From Codonopsis lanceolata (taxonomy: Eukaryota; Streptophyta; Magnoliopsida; Asterales; Campanulaceae): DNA of 64,000 nt. Numbering within the stretch: position 1 is the first letter of the stretch; each line of letters starts with the position of its first letter. The notes below the pieces were generated by a model. That model was given only the letters and a program-made list of their open reading frames with translations, had not been told where the DNA came from and made no database searches. The stretch spans positions 164,961,824 to 165,025,823 of the forward strand of contig CM028377.1 of assembly GCA_013146195.2 (NCBI GenBank). Reading direction: 5' to 3'. Made by a program: the position numbers and the translations under genes. Shown piece by piece: positions 24,101-36,100 of the stretch.

Positions 24101-27100
24101 GCCCTTCCCACAAGAAATCTCTTTCTGGTCTCTTGTCCACGGAAACCGGCGTATCAAAAATTGACATGAAGTAAGTAGGCAAGCTAGATAACGTACTTTT
24201 AACAAGAGTCAATCTGCCACCCTTAGACAAATATTACTTCTTCCAACCCGCTAGCCTTCGCTCGAACCTTTTGATAACCGAATTCCATTTATCTTTATTA
24301 GTAGAATGCGCCCCAAGAGGTAAAACGAGATAGGAAGTTGGGAGGGTGCCAACTTTACATCCAAAGTAGTCCGCCAAACTGTCCACGGAATCAACCGTCC
24401 CTACTGGAAAGAACTCGCTCTTATGAATGTTGATCTTCAAACCTGAAGCCAGCCTGTAAGAACAGCAGCACCAGGCGAAGATACCCCAATTGCCTCGAAT
24501 CCGCAATTCCGCATCACAAAATACCAAGGTATCGTCTGCAAATAAGAGGTGAGAGACCATCAACTGAGTACCCCTTTCCCTACTTACTTTAAACCCGCTA
24601 ATGAGACCTCTCGAAATGGATACATCCATTATCTTACTCAACGCTTCCATCACCATTATGAACAGAAATGGAGAGAGGGGATCTCCCTGTCGGATCCCTC
24701 TCGAGCTAGCAAAGAACCGTGCTGGTTCCCCATTCACCAAAACAGAGAATCTCACCGAGGAAATACAGAAAAAAAATCCACTACCTCCAACATCTCTTGA
24801 ACCCCATCCTTGACAACAAATAATCCAGAAATTCCCATGATCATACGCCTTTTCTATATCCTACTTACAAATTATTCCTACCTCCCCGCTACCAATTCTG
24901 GAATCCATGGCTTCATTCGCAATGAGCACCGCGTCTGTTATTTGACGATCTCCCACAAAAGCATGTTGAGAATCGGAGATCACCTTCCCTAGAACCTTTT
25001 TCAGACGAGTAGATAAAACTTTTGCAATGATCTTGTACACCTCCCCCCCCCTCAAATAAGACTGATAGGCCTAGTCTTTCATGTCCTTCGCACCTGCTTT
25101 TGGGGATGAGAGCAATGAAGGAAGCATTCAAACTCCTCTCAAATCTCCTGTGCTTGTGAAAAAAATTGAAAACCTCCATCAACACATCCTTTAAAAATGT
25201 CCAGCATCGCTGAAAAAAGGCTATAGGGAAGCCATTGGTCCTGGAGCTTTGTCCCCTCTCATACCTCGGACTGCTGTGAACACCTCCTCTTCTGAAAAAG
25301 GGCTTTCAAGCCACCTCTGATCCTCTGTGGTTTTAAAGGGTACCCCTTCCGGTTAATAGGCGAGTCATCTTCCGCTTTGTACAATGTACAGGCCTTCTTC
25401 ATAGAACCCTGCTATGCCTTTCCTGATCTCACCTTCACTTTCCTGCAAAACCCCATTAATTAGCACCTTCTGAATCTGATTGCCATGCTTGTGGATGCTT
25501 GCCATTCGATGGAAGAACCTCATATTGTTATCACCTTCGCGCAGCCACTGGACCAGAGCTTTCTGACTCCAGCTAATTTCCTCACTTTTGAGGACTCTCT
25601 GAATTTCTAATTGTAAAATATTCCTCTGGGCAGATTCCTCCCTACTCAGCCCAGACACTCCTTCTTTCCCATCCAAAACTCTCACCTCCTCTAGAGACTT
25701 ATTCAACCTTATTCTGAGATTTCCAAAAATCTGTTTATTCCACCTTTTAAGGTCCTCTTTTAAACACTTTAATTTCTTCGCAAATCTGAAGCAAGGATCA
25801 CCTTCTACCAAATAGGATTGTCATTTATCCTTCCCCAAATCCAGAAATCCAAGTTCCTCGAACAACATAATTTCGAAACGAAATGGAGTCTTATCTTTAT
25901 GCACCCCTTCACAGTTCAAGGCAAGAGGAACATGATCCGAAACAAACCTTGGTAAACAAACGTGAGAAATCTCCCCAAACCCATTAGCCCACCCTGGTGT
26001 CACCAGAAATCTATCAATCCTTGAACATTGCTTCATCTCACTGTTTCTTGACCACATAAAAGTCCCCCCTTCAAGAGGCAAATCAACTAATGCCATCTCA
26101 TTTATGAAATCATTAAAATCTGTCATGGCAGGAGAGAACCCCTTAGTCCCCGTACGTTTGTGAGGGACTCTAATGACATTAAAATCCCCGCCAATACACC
26201 AGGGAGATTGCCACCTATTATAAACAGCTCTAAGCTCGTCCCACAAATCCCTACGTTCTGCATCCACACAAAGGCCATACACTCCCAAAAAAATCCACCT
26301 TGAACCGTTGTTACTGTTCTCAAACAAGCAAGGAATTGTAAACTTGCCAAACAACACTCCCGCTTTATCAATGACTCTGCTGTCCCATATCACTAGAATG
26401 CCTTTAGAAGCCCCAATAGCATCTAAGTGCTCCCATTTAGACCATCTGCCACCTCCCACACTCATTACTAACTTTCTGTTCACTTTTTCCAATTTAGTTT
26501 CTTGTAAGCAAATCACATGAGGTCTCCATTTCCTTAGTGCCGCTTTAATAACTAACCGCTTAGACTCATCATTGATACCCCGCACATTCCAAGAGATGAT
26601 TCGCATATCCAAAAAAAATCTGGAAAGAAGCTGTCTCCTCAACACCCGTTCACCCCCTTCTCTACTTGGTCGAAGTTCAGACTGCAACTTCTTTAATTCC
26701 CTGTTGCTGCATACTCGACTCTTCGACTTACCAGTGATAATCCCCTGCCCCTTCGCCTTTCCACCCTTCTCAATTTCTAACAGCAGTTTCTGGAATTTTT
26801 CTTCATAATCTTTTTTTTTGATAAGTAAGTTTTTCTTCATAATCTTTGCATGACACCCCTAAAAATCTCCCAAATCCCTTCATCCTCCTGCTAACCCACA
26901 CAGAAATATTCTCTGTATCCTCCGTGTTCGTCAACAGCTCGTTCTCCTGCTCCCAATCTGGAGGCACCACATTCAACGGTGAGCAATGCAGAGGAGTTTC
27001 TTGGAGTACCTCAGGAGAACCTATATGAGGTGTGATAGCCTTTGGACCAACCCTGTCGATAGGACTCTCAACCTTGGCATCAGACCCATGATTATTATTT

Positions 27101-30100
27101 ATTATTTCATAAAAAGAAGAAATTTTTTATATTTGAATTCGGCCCATACCAGTTGCGAAGCCACACACACCATAGACCCCCTTTGTTTTCCAAAAATGTA
27201 TTGTTATCCTTAAATTTAGAAATGATTACTTTTTTTTTTTTTGATAAGTAAAGAATTTGTATAAATAAAGGTGTTTAAACAGGAGATGCGCCCTTGTATA
27301 TGAGACATATATAAGACACCATCAACTAAATATCATATCGACAAAGCTGTGAGTAATATTAACAAAAAACTCCCCCTCGGAGGAATCTATCATTAAGCAC
27401 CACAACCCAATAAGTTGCAAGACATTCTTCTTAAGGCGATTGACTTCTTAAGCCATATCGTCCAGCAGATCGCATACCCGACACTTGTTTTTCCTTATTC
27501 GCTTGTACACCGACACCCTTGCAGAAGCTGGCTCACCGATCTAGGCATGACCCATGTGATACCCACCCTTATGAAAACCAAATGCCAAAGGTCCCTCACT
27601 ACTAAGCAATGGAGAAGAAGGTGATTCACAGTCTCTTCCTCTCGTTTACACATATAACACCTATTTATGACAATCCTCCCACAAGCTCTCAAATTATCCC
27701 CTGTCAAAATGGCCTCCTTGGCTACTTCCCGGACAAAGAAAGACACTCTCCTTGGAGCCATGGACTGCCAGATCTCCTTCCACGGAAAACAAGAATTACC
27801 CCTTCCCCCAAGCAAGAATAAAAGGATCTCACCGAGAAACTTCTACCCTTCGACTTTGTCCAAACAACTCTATCCTCCGACGCCGCACTTCTTTTGTAGT
27901 CATATAACATCACAAACAATTGGCTTATGTCTTCAAACTCCCAATCATACAACTCCGTTCTGAATAAGGGGCTCCACGAATCTAAACCATTATTGTTAGC
28001 CACTATCGAGCTTATCAACTCCTCTTGATCAATCGCAAGATCAAATAATCTTGGAAACCTATCCTGAAGCTCCACTTCTCCGCACCAAGTATCCTTCTAA
28101 CCTTATTGCCCTTACCAGCCTCAAACACAATATGTCGCTTGAAGGAAACCCACCTATTTATAATCCCTTTCCAGACACCCACTCCATAAGACAAGAAACC
28201 ATCTTAGGGAACCAAAGATGGGTCCCCTCGCCATACTTCTCTACTACTAATTAGGGGTGGAATCGGAACGGGACCCGTCCCGATTAGCTTTATCCCGATC
28301 CCGTCCCGATAGAATTCGGGATTTCAATTTCCTTCCCGATCCCGTTACCGATAAGTGTCGGGACCCGACGTGTCGGGAGATAAAAATCCCGTAATCCCGA
28401 CAAAACTGCAGTCCCTAAGGATCCTGTGGTTCCTACTCAGAGCAGGGTAGTCCAGGAAACTGTAATTACGAATGATCCTGCAGTTCCTATCCCAAAGACG
28501 AAGACTAAGAAAACTGCAATCCCCAAAGATGCTCCAGTTTCTACCCAGAGGACTGGAATTTTGGAAAGTTCAGTCCCTAAACATTCTGCAGTTCCTATCC
28601 AGAGAAGAGGAACTCAGAGAACTGTATCGCCTAACGCTTCTCCAGTTCCCATCATGAGCAGTGGAACCAAGAATTCTCTAGTGCCAAAAACTCATGCCCC
28701 ATCCTCTAGGAGTGGAACTACAAAAATTTCAGCTATTAGTCTAATACAGTCTACACTGCCCAAACTATCTATCCTCTCTAACCCAGGCACCCAAAGTAAA
28801 AAGCTGACCCAACAATCAAAGCAACCTCTAAAGCTGGTCAGAAATCTAAAAATTACACCAAGCTAAAAGTGCAAAAGTGAAGCAACATTGCCAAAACCGG
28901 GACTAATACCAATTATATATAATGCTTCAACAACACAAGTATCTTAAATCAGCTAATGAAGATACTCAATTTCTGAGTATAATTGTCAATTGAGAAAATA
29001 GTCAGCTAATAATATCATTTCTCGATATTGTCAAAATTCATTTTTCACTGAATGTTTTTATCTTATTGTTCCGTCAGAAATGGATAACACCTTGCAAACA
29101 CCGGCTGAAGTAGTGAATGGCAAATTCTTGTAGTGAGCAACAAAAATGTCAACTCAGAATTTATCAGTTTTAGGTGATAAAAAAATATCATAGACACAGT
29201 CAATTATGAAATGACGGACAAATTTTATGTGAATGACTGAGAATAATTTGAAAACTGAGAATAAACTTCACCAATAATAAAAACCACCCTATGACAAAAC
29301 ATAAACTTCACCAAGTCAATGTTATGGCTTCTCAGTTTTAGATGATCAAAAAACCCCTGCTTATGACTTCTTTCTGTCTACCGTGTCCAGAATCTCCACC
29401 ACTATAAGAAACCTCTTGAAGAATATTAGGCTTTGTAAGCACAATTTGCTACAATGTGGCAGTGACCACAAAAATACCCCATCAACAACAAAGTTCATAC
29501 CACATTCCACAAACAAAATCAATTTACAATTATAAGTTTATAACCAGATAGTATACATGTGAATATAAATAATAAATCTATATGCATATAAATTACATAT
29601 ATAATCACATTTCGAAAAACTTGCAGACCATTTGAAACATCATTTCTACATTCAACAGACTAAAATTAAAGTTCTAGTAAGCACTTGATACCAAATTCAT
29701 GGCAGCCAATGGAGAATTAGGCTCAATTAGCCAATTAGGGACATCACAAGTTCACAAATCACAACTGCGAGGCAAGCTGTTTCAGTGACCTAGCGGAAGA
29801 GCGAGAGATGGAGAGAGAGAGAGAGAGAGAGATTGAGAGAAACTTACAGTCGGAGAGAGAGAAACGGCGGCCGGAGAAGACGATGGGCGATTCGCGGCGA
29901 AGTTGAGAGAGAAGAGGCGGGGGAGGATTTGGGATTTCTAGGGCTTTTTTGTGAGAGATAGAGTGAATGACTGATAGACGCACACACAACACAGGAAATT
30001 TTTCCGAATCCCGTCCCGAAATAAGTCGGGTCGGGAAAAATCCCGACAAAGTCGGGATCGGGATTTTGTCGGGTCGGGAAATGTCGGGACGGGATCGGGT

Positions 30101-33100
30101 CGGGCATCATGACGGGTCGGGAAAACGGGAAAATTTGCCAGCCCTGCTACTAATCGCCTCCACAACGCATCTCTCTCCACCAAATATCTCCACTGCCATT
30201 TTCCAGCAAGGCCCAATTGAAAATCCTTGGATTCTTAACTCCCAAGCCACCACTCCGAACCAGGATCACACTGATTTCCAGACCACTAAATGATACTTAT
30301 GCTCTTCCAAACCCCCATCCCAATAGAAATCCCTTTCTAATTTTTCTAGATGACTCACCACTGAAATAGGGACCACCAATAAGGATAACAAGTATGTGGG
30401 AAGATTGGATAATGCACTTTTAATCAGAGTTAACCGACCACCCTTCGACAGTAATTGCCTCTTCCATCCAGCCAACTTTCTTTCAAACCTTTCGATCACC
30501 GAATTCCAAGGAGTGACACTTTTATAATGAGCCTCCCATAGAAGATCCAGATATGTAGTCTTACACCCAAAAAAAGAGACTAACTGCCCTATGTCCCCCA
30601 CCTCGCCTACTGGAATAATCTCGCACTTAGAAATATTAATTTTCAATCCGGACATCGCTAGAAAAACAACATAACTAAGCGAAGATAGCCCGGTTGAGAT
30701 CTCTTAGCTTCACAAAAGACCATAGTATCATCTGCAAATAATAAGTGCGAAATCGTCAGGCCTAGCCGGGCCCTCGCCTCCTACTCCGAACCCCGAGATA
30801 AAACCACCCTCCATTGCCTTTTCAATCAGGTGGCTCAAACCTTCCATGATCAAGATGAACAAGAAGGGAGAAAGAGGATCCCCCTTGCCGAAGACCCTCG
30901 AACTCGAAAAGAACCCCGTCGGTTCTCCATTCACCAAAACTGAGAATTTGACCGTAGAGATACAAAATGAAATCCACCGCCTCCATTTCTCTCCAAACCC
31001 CATTCTCGAAAGGATATATAATAAGAATTTCCACTCTACATGATCGTAAGCCTTCTCAATATCCAATTTGCAAAGCAGACCCGAAACCCACTCCTCATCC
31101 TCACATCCACCACCTCATTAGCTATAAGGGCTGCATCCATAATCGGGCATTTCCCTAGGAATGCATGTTGAGAATGAGAAACCACCCTACCAATAACCTT
31201 CTTAAGCCGAGACGCAAGCACCTTTGCTAAAATCTTATAAACTGCCCAAACCAGACTATTGGCCTAAAATCCTTCAACTCATCTGCACCCTTCTTTTTTG
31301 GGATAAGGGCAATGAAAGTAGTATTTAGAATTTTCTCGAAACCTCCTGTCTCAAAAAACGAATGGAAAACCTCCATAATGTCCTCCCTAACCACCTCCCA
31401 ACAATGCTGAAAAAAAGGCTAAAGAGAACCCATCTGGCCTCGGTGCTTTATCTCCTCTCAAGGACTTTAAAGTTGCAACTATCTCTATCTCGGAGAAAGG
31501 CTGCTCCATTGAGATCTCTTATGACTCTGATAAAGTCTTAAAAGTCAACCCTTCTAGCTCCAAATCAGAACCCCTCCCTGTCGAATATAGGTCCTGGTAG
31601 AAAGAAACAACCCCTTGCCTAATCTGATCCGGGTCTTCCGTTACCACTCCTCCAATCTTCAACTTCTTTATGCACACTAACCATACGATGAAAAAATCTT
31701 GTGTTCTTATCCCCTTTAGCCACAAAATGCGCGACTTCTGTCTCCAACTAATCTCCTCTTTAATCAAAAGCTTCTCAAGTTCCAGCTTCACCTCAAGGCG
31801 CCTAACAGCTACAGAGCCTCCCGAAACCCCATTACTTTCCAGTTCATCCAGCCTTTTAATCTCCTCCATTGCTTCTTTAATTTTCTTGTCAATCCTCCCA
31901 AAAGTCTCCTTATTCCACACTTTGAGGTCCTGTTTCAGCAATTGCAACTTCTTTGCCAATCTGAAACAAGGTTTACCGACCGGCTCATAAGAATCTCACT
32001 AACATAAGGCTATTTAATCCTTTTTGACCCCATTGTTCCGGGAAAAATTACAAAAATTATAATTTGACTCTATTTAAGCCTAATTTAGATACTATCATAC
32101 AATTTTCCACCACAAATATAATTTTTACCCCATTCCAATCTAACAAAATCCTGGCTGGCCATGCCATTGGAAAATAGGAAAACCCGAGTTAGCTTCTTCA
32201 CAATATGTTTAGAATTATGAGTCCAATTTAGGAGATGTCACATCGTAAGGAAAAGGTGGCGGTTGTTTTTCATGCCGATCAATCTTATATACTCCATCCG
32301 TTCCTAAAAAGGAGACCGTTATTCCTTTTGGGAGTTCCAAGCAAGTCCACTTTGTAGTCTTTCATTTTTGAGAGTTTAACTTTTTCGAGTTTTCCCTTAT
32401 TCACTTGCTCCTTTAATTGATGTATCCCAGTATCCCACCCCACATGGGCAACAATGGAAAGTCCAACACTTACAAATATTTTTGATAGGATCAATTAGTT
32501 TTTATCGATATGTATACCGCGTCAAATGAGACGCTTTTTAAGGAACAGAGGGAGTACAAGCACTAATTCCTACAATCTTAGGAGTGTGTTGGGTAATTTG
32601 GAAAGAAATGAATCGAAGGGCATTTGATAATGAGGAAAGATCAATTGAATTTTTGAAAGACCTCTTACTGAAGATCTTGTATTTTTGGTGCACTGAGTGT
32701 GGGGAATATTCTTCTTCTTGTAATTCTTGTGTAGACTTTGTGAATAGCTTAAATCTAGATTGACTTTTGTATTGAATACTCCAAGTGTACAAAGGACGTG
32801 TCACTTGGTTTGATGCCTTTTCTTATACATACTCTTATATAGAAAAAATTCCCACAATCTTAAGATATGTGATTGGGGTTATCTTATATTATTTTATTTT
32901 ATTGGTCTTGATAGAAAAAAATGTGTATTTATAAGACATAACTGGATTACACGAAGAGGGATAAGGAATCCATTTAGAAAGGCAAATAAAAAGCAAAACA
33001 TGCTCATCCTCTTAAGTTCATAGACTAGAAAAGCAAAGCCTTCCAATCTCTCTTACTGAGAGGGGAACACCACGAAAGGCCCCCCGCTGACACCCATACA

Positions 33101-36100
33101 GTAGCTGAATGGACCATGCTATCCCATAAGAGGGTCCTCGATGAGCTCTGACTCTTAACAGTTATAGACAATCCTCTCCGTCCAAAGGCACCATAAAACC
33201 GCAAGACCCCACATTGCCATTACTAACTATCTCCCTTATTCCCAAAACCTTGAATTTTAACTTGAAGGAAAGATGAGATAGAACTTGGGCAAACACAATT
33301 CTCAGCTCCCACCTCTAAAAGCCTGTGCCAAAGATATAAAACATATCATGCACCTTCACAATGTAGAAATAAATGGTCGTGTGATGCACCAATCTGGAGG
33401 AATCCTCTTGTAAGGTCCACATAATTAAAGCAACATTAATATATGTGTTTAACTCAAAGCCTAGCAATCCAAGCTGTTGTCAGATATTGACATCTACGGC
33501 AGTGTAAGCGTAGTTTGGTTTATTTTTCCTCCATTTTGGTGTTTGTGGTTTGCAGTCACTAATCCTGAGTGTTCAGAAAAATCATGCTCTTTTAGTTGAT
33601 AATAATAATTAAATATGGACTACTTAGTTTCTTGTTTATGCAGGTAAGACGACATTGAACAAGCGTAACATGTATGGATTGACTCCAAGTATTGCATCTG
33701 CTCACATTTTGCTGGTATAATGATTTTTTGAGGTCAGACTGTTATCTTTCCTATAGTTTTGTATCTTGAAATTTTAGCGCTGTGTCACTGCAGTTGCATG
33801 CAAAAGAAAAAAATGATGCTAATCTCATGGTTGACATAATGAAGCTCTTGAAGGCAAATGATTTACCACTACAACCTGGTACGGCAGATATTGTATTCAG
33901 GTATAAACTAATCTTCCAATATGATTAAAAGATTGGGCTTGTTTGGCTGACAGCCTGCCACTTACATAGCCATAAGAGTAGCATGACCTGAGTTTCAACC
34001 TGGGACTTCAGAAAAATAGAAACTGAGGAAGTTTCTGTGCAGTCTGGTCAATGCATCTGTCTTGGGGCAGAGGGCACTAGTGTTCAAAATCTGTATTTAT
34101 AGTCGCTATGGGGGCAACGTGCCATATACTGTCGAATCACATGTTCTTACACTTTGTTCTCATATCTATGTTAACACATGCTTCTTAATATTTAGATAAT
34201 ATGCTTCTTTTATCTTTGGGGTTCTTTCATTGTTTTTACCACAGTTTTGTATGACAGTTTGCTTGCTGAATTCACACCATAATTAAAATACTGGCCTTAA
34301 GGGATATCCCTCGTTGAACTTCTTTGGGAACTCTTTCATGAGGCATCTTCTTTTTTTTTTCTTTTTTTTTCTTCCAAATCCTTCTACCTTATCTTACTCT
34401 CTTGTGAGATGAAACTACTGGATGCCAATCCAGTATTATTCTTCTGATGAATTTTATGAAGTAATTTATTTCCTTATAATACCCCCAAGGGTTACACTTT
34501 TATAAGTTAGTTCTTTTTCTTTTTTATAATAGAAATTCTACATCATGCATGTCAATCAATGCACATAATTACAGATGCTCTATGTTTGCATGCACATATC
34601 TACTGTCATTGGGCTGTTAGTAGGTTGCATTCAGGCTGATGGTGGAATTTGGAGTATGAATTTAGTATCTCGATTCTCGAGTTGGATCAAAGAGAACATA
34701 TTTGGTTGATGTGGACCCAAGGGGTGGAAGAGATGGCAAGGGCACTCAGGCAAAGACCTAGAGGTCCTTGGTTTTAATCTCCATACCAGGCTTAGCTTAC
34801 TAGCAAGGGGCCATACTTACCTATCAAAAAATTAAGTAATATTTGGTTGATGTCCAATTCACGTAGTCAAATGTTTAGTCCTTCCTGCTTCTCAATTTGA
34901 CACAGGGATGCTGTATAAAAGATTAAAAGTTATGGCCTTACAATTTCCTCAGCATACTTGTTGTCTTCTGCTAGTTGCCTATACAATTGTCCGTTACGTC
35001 TTTAAATCTTAAGACTTGCAATTTTCTTCTATGTTCAAATTTGCAACTGATTATTCTAGTTCATGGTTAATCCTTTGACATCTCGACAGTGAATTTTGAA
35101 TCAGATGTAAATTTTAGTTTCCACATTTTACCGTTTCCTTGGTTTCTCTCCAAGCCAATGGTTTTGCTTCTATTGCTGAAATGGGTGAGGGAACTTGAAT
35201 TCGGGATGTTAGAAAAGCGGATGTTTGCGGTTGAAGACGCAAACATCAATCAATCAAAATCTTTAAGCTTGTTTGTTTTTCCAAAATTCATTTGATTAGT
35301 CCTGTGGCACTATCAACATGCTTCTGTTTGTTTAAATATGGCTTCAACTTGTTGCAGCATCTGTTATAACGTAGATAAATGGGAGTTGATTTCTAAGTAT
35401 GCAAAAAGGTTTGTCAAGTCTGGAGTAACACTGCGACGGACTTCCTTCAATACGTGGATGACGTTTGCTGCTAGACAAGGTCCTCACAAATTTCTCTTTC
35501 ACTTTTGTTCTTGAAATGTGTATTTATGGGTATGCTGGTGTGTGGGTGTTTATTACCCCCTCCGTCCGGCCAAAGAGGTCACTATACTATTTTGTGATGT
35601 TTTACTTTAAGAGTCCACTTTTAAAAATTATGTTTACAGTTTCTATAACATTTCATCTTTACCCTCCACTTGTGTTGTCAGCACATTGCTTGTGCTCAAG
35701 TGTTTTTGTAATTATAAGTCACTTCAATGGTATTAATATATTCCCTTAATAATTAGAATTTTCAAATGGGGACTCTTTAGGTGGAACTGAGGGAGTATTA
35801 GTTTATTTTGAACTTTCTAAACTCATAATATCTCGCTAAAGTCATTTTCTCCTTATTTTTAGAGTTCATTGCAAAAAATTTCCTCGAGTTATAGGCCGGG
35901 ATTCAACTTTCTACTTAAATGTATAGTTTTGCACTCCTTGGTCTGAAACTTTTATGACTGAGTCAAGTTGGTCTATCCAGGGTTAGATTCATTGATGAAA
36001 ATAGGTCATGTAGCTTATCACATGCCTGTACTTAATTGGGATAATAGTTATCCTCAGTCATTTTATGAAAAAAAGGGTAAATACAGAATTGTCGCATCCA

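Larger units (their letters stand above)
22907..27094 (-). mobile_element. L1-type LINE 1, 5'-truncated, antisense in PPR intron 4
   Basis: The element reads right to left. Its poly-A tail shows as a T run at 22904-22912. A 13-bp repeat TTATTTATTATTT at 22894-22906 and 27095-27107 is a candidate TSD, though low in complexity. From its 5' side it carries the end of ORF1 (VWVSRRMKGFGRFLGVSC, about 26860-26920), an APE-type endonuclease, the endonuclease-RT linker, reverse transcriptase with FADD box, and a zinc-binding (zf-RVT) end near 23211-23474. Frameshifts and stops separate the RT pieces, so the copy is dead. It lies antisense to the host gene, the orientation usually tolerated in introns. 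Confidence 0.9.
28252..30146. mobile_element. non-autonomous hAT element (1895 bp) inside LINE 2
   Basis: It starts TAGGGGTGG and ends CCAGCCCTG, whose complement CAGGGCTGG matches the hAT terminal pattern. It is flanked by perfect 8-bp repeats CTACTAAT at 28244-28251 and 30147-30154. Both subterminal regions (28260-28405 and 29997-30130) are dense in TCGGG/CCCGA pentamers, about ten at each side, as expected for hAT transposase binding sites. No transposase frame is visible. Removing the element and one TSD restores the LINE frame (KWQWRYLVERDALW.. to REVWRGDP). Internally it carries a repeat-type open frame and a GA-rich leader-like segment, possibly captured host DNA. Confidence 0.9.
27230..32010 (-). 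mobile_element. L1-type LINE 2, 5'-truncated, split by a hAT element
   Basis: Reading right to left, it begins inside the endonuclease-RT linker (RFRLAKKLQLLKQDLKVWNK, about 31930-31980), so the endonuclease is missing. It continues through RT (DIEKAYDHVEWKFLLYILSR near 31010-31066; an intact FADDTMVF at about 30730-30750 in a shifted frame), the thumb (SKGGRLTLIKSALSNLPTY, 30266-30655) and zf-RVT (APRRVSFFVREVAKEAILTG, 27495-27815). It ends in a T run at 27230-27242. The hAT at 28252-30146 splits it. Without that, it is about 2.9 kb. Frameshifts make it inactive. The 5' boundary is approximate and no TSD was found. Confidence 0.85.

Noticed and set aside
33945..34095. Second SINE in PPR intron 6 (GTTTCAACCTGGG as B box)
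   Set aside because: The B-box match is weak, and no A box, tail or TSD could be found.
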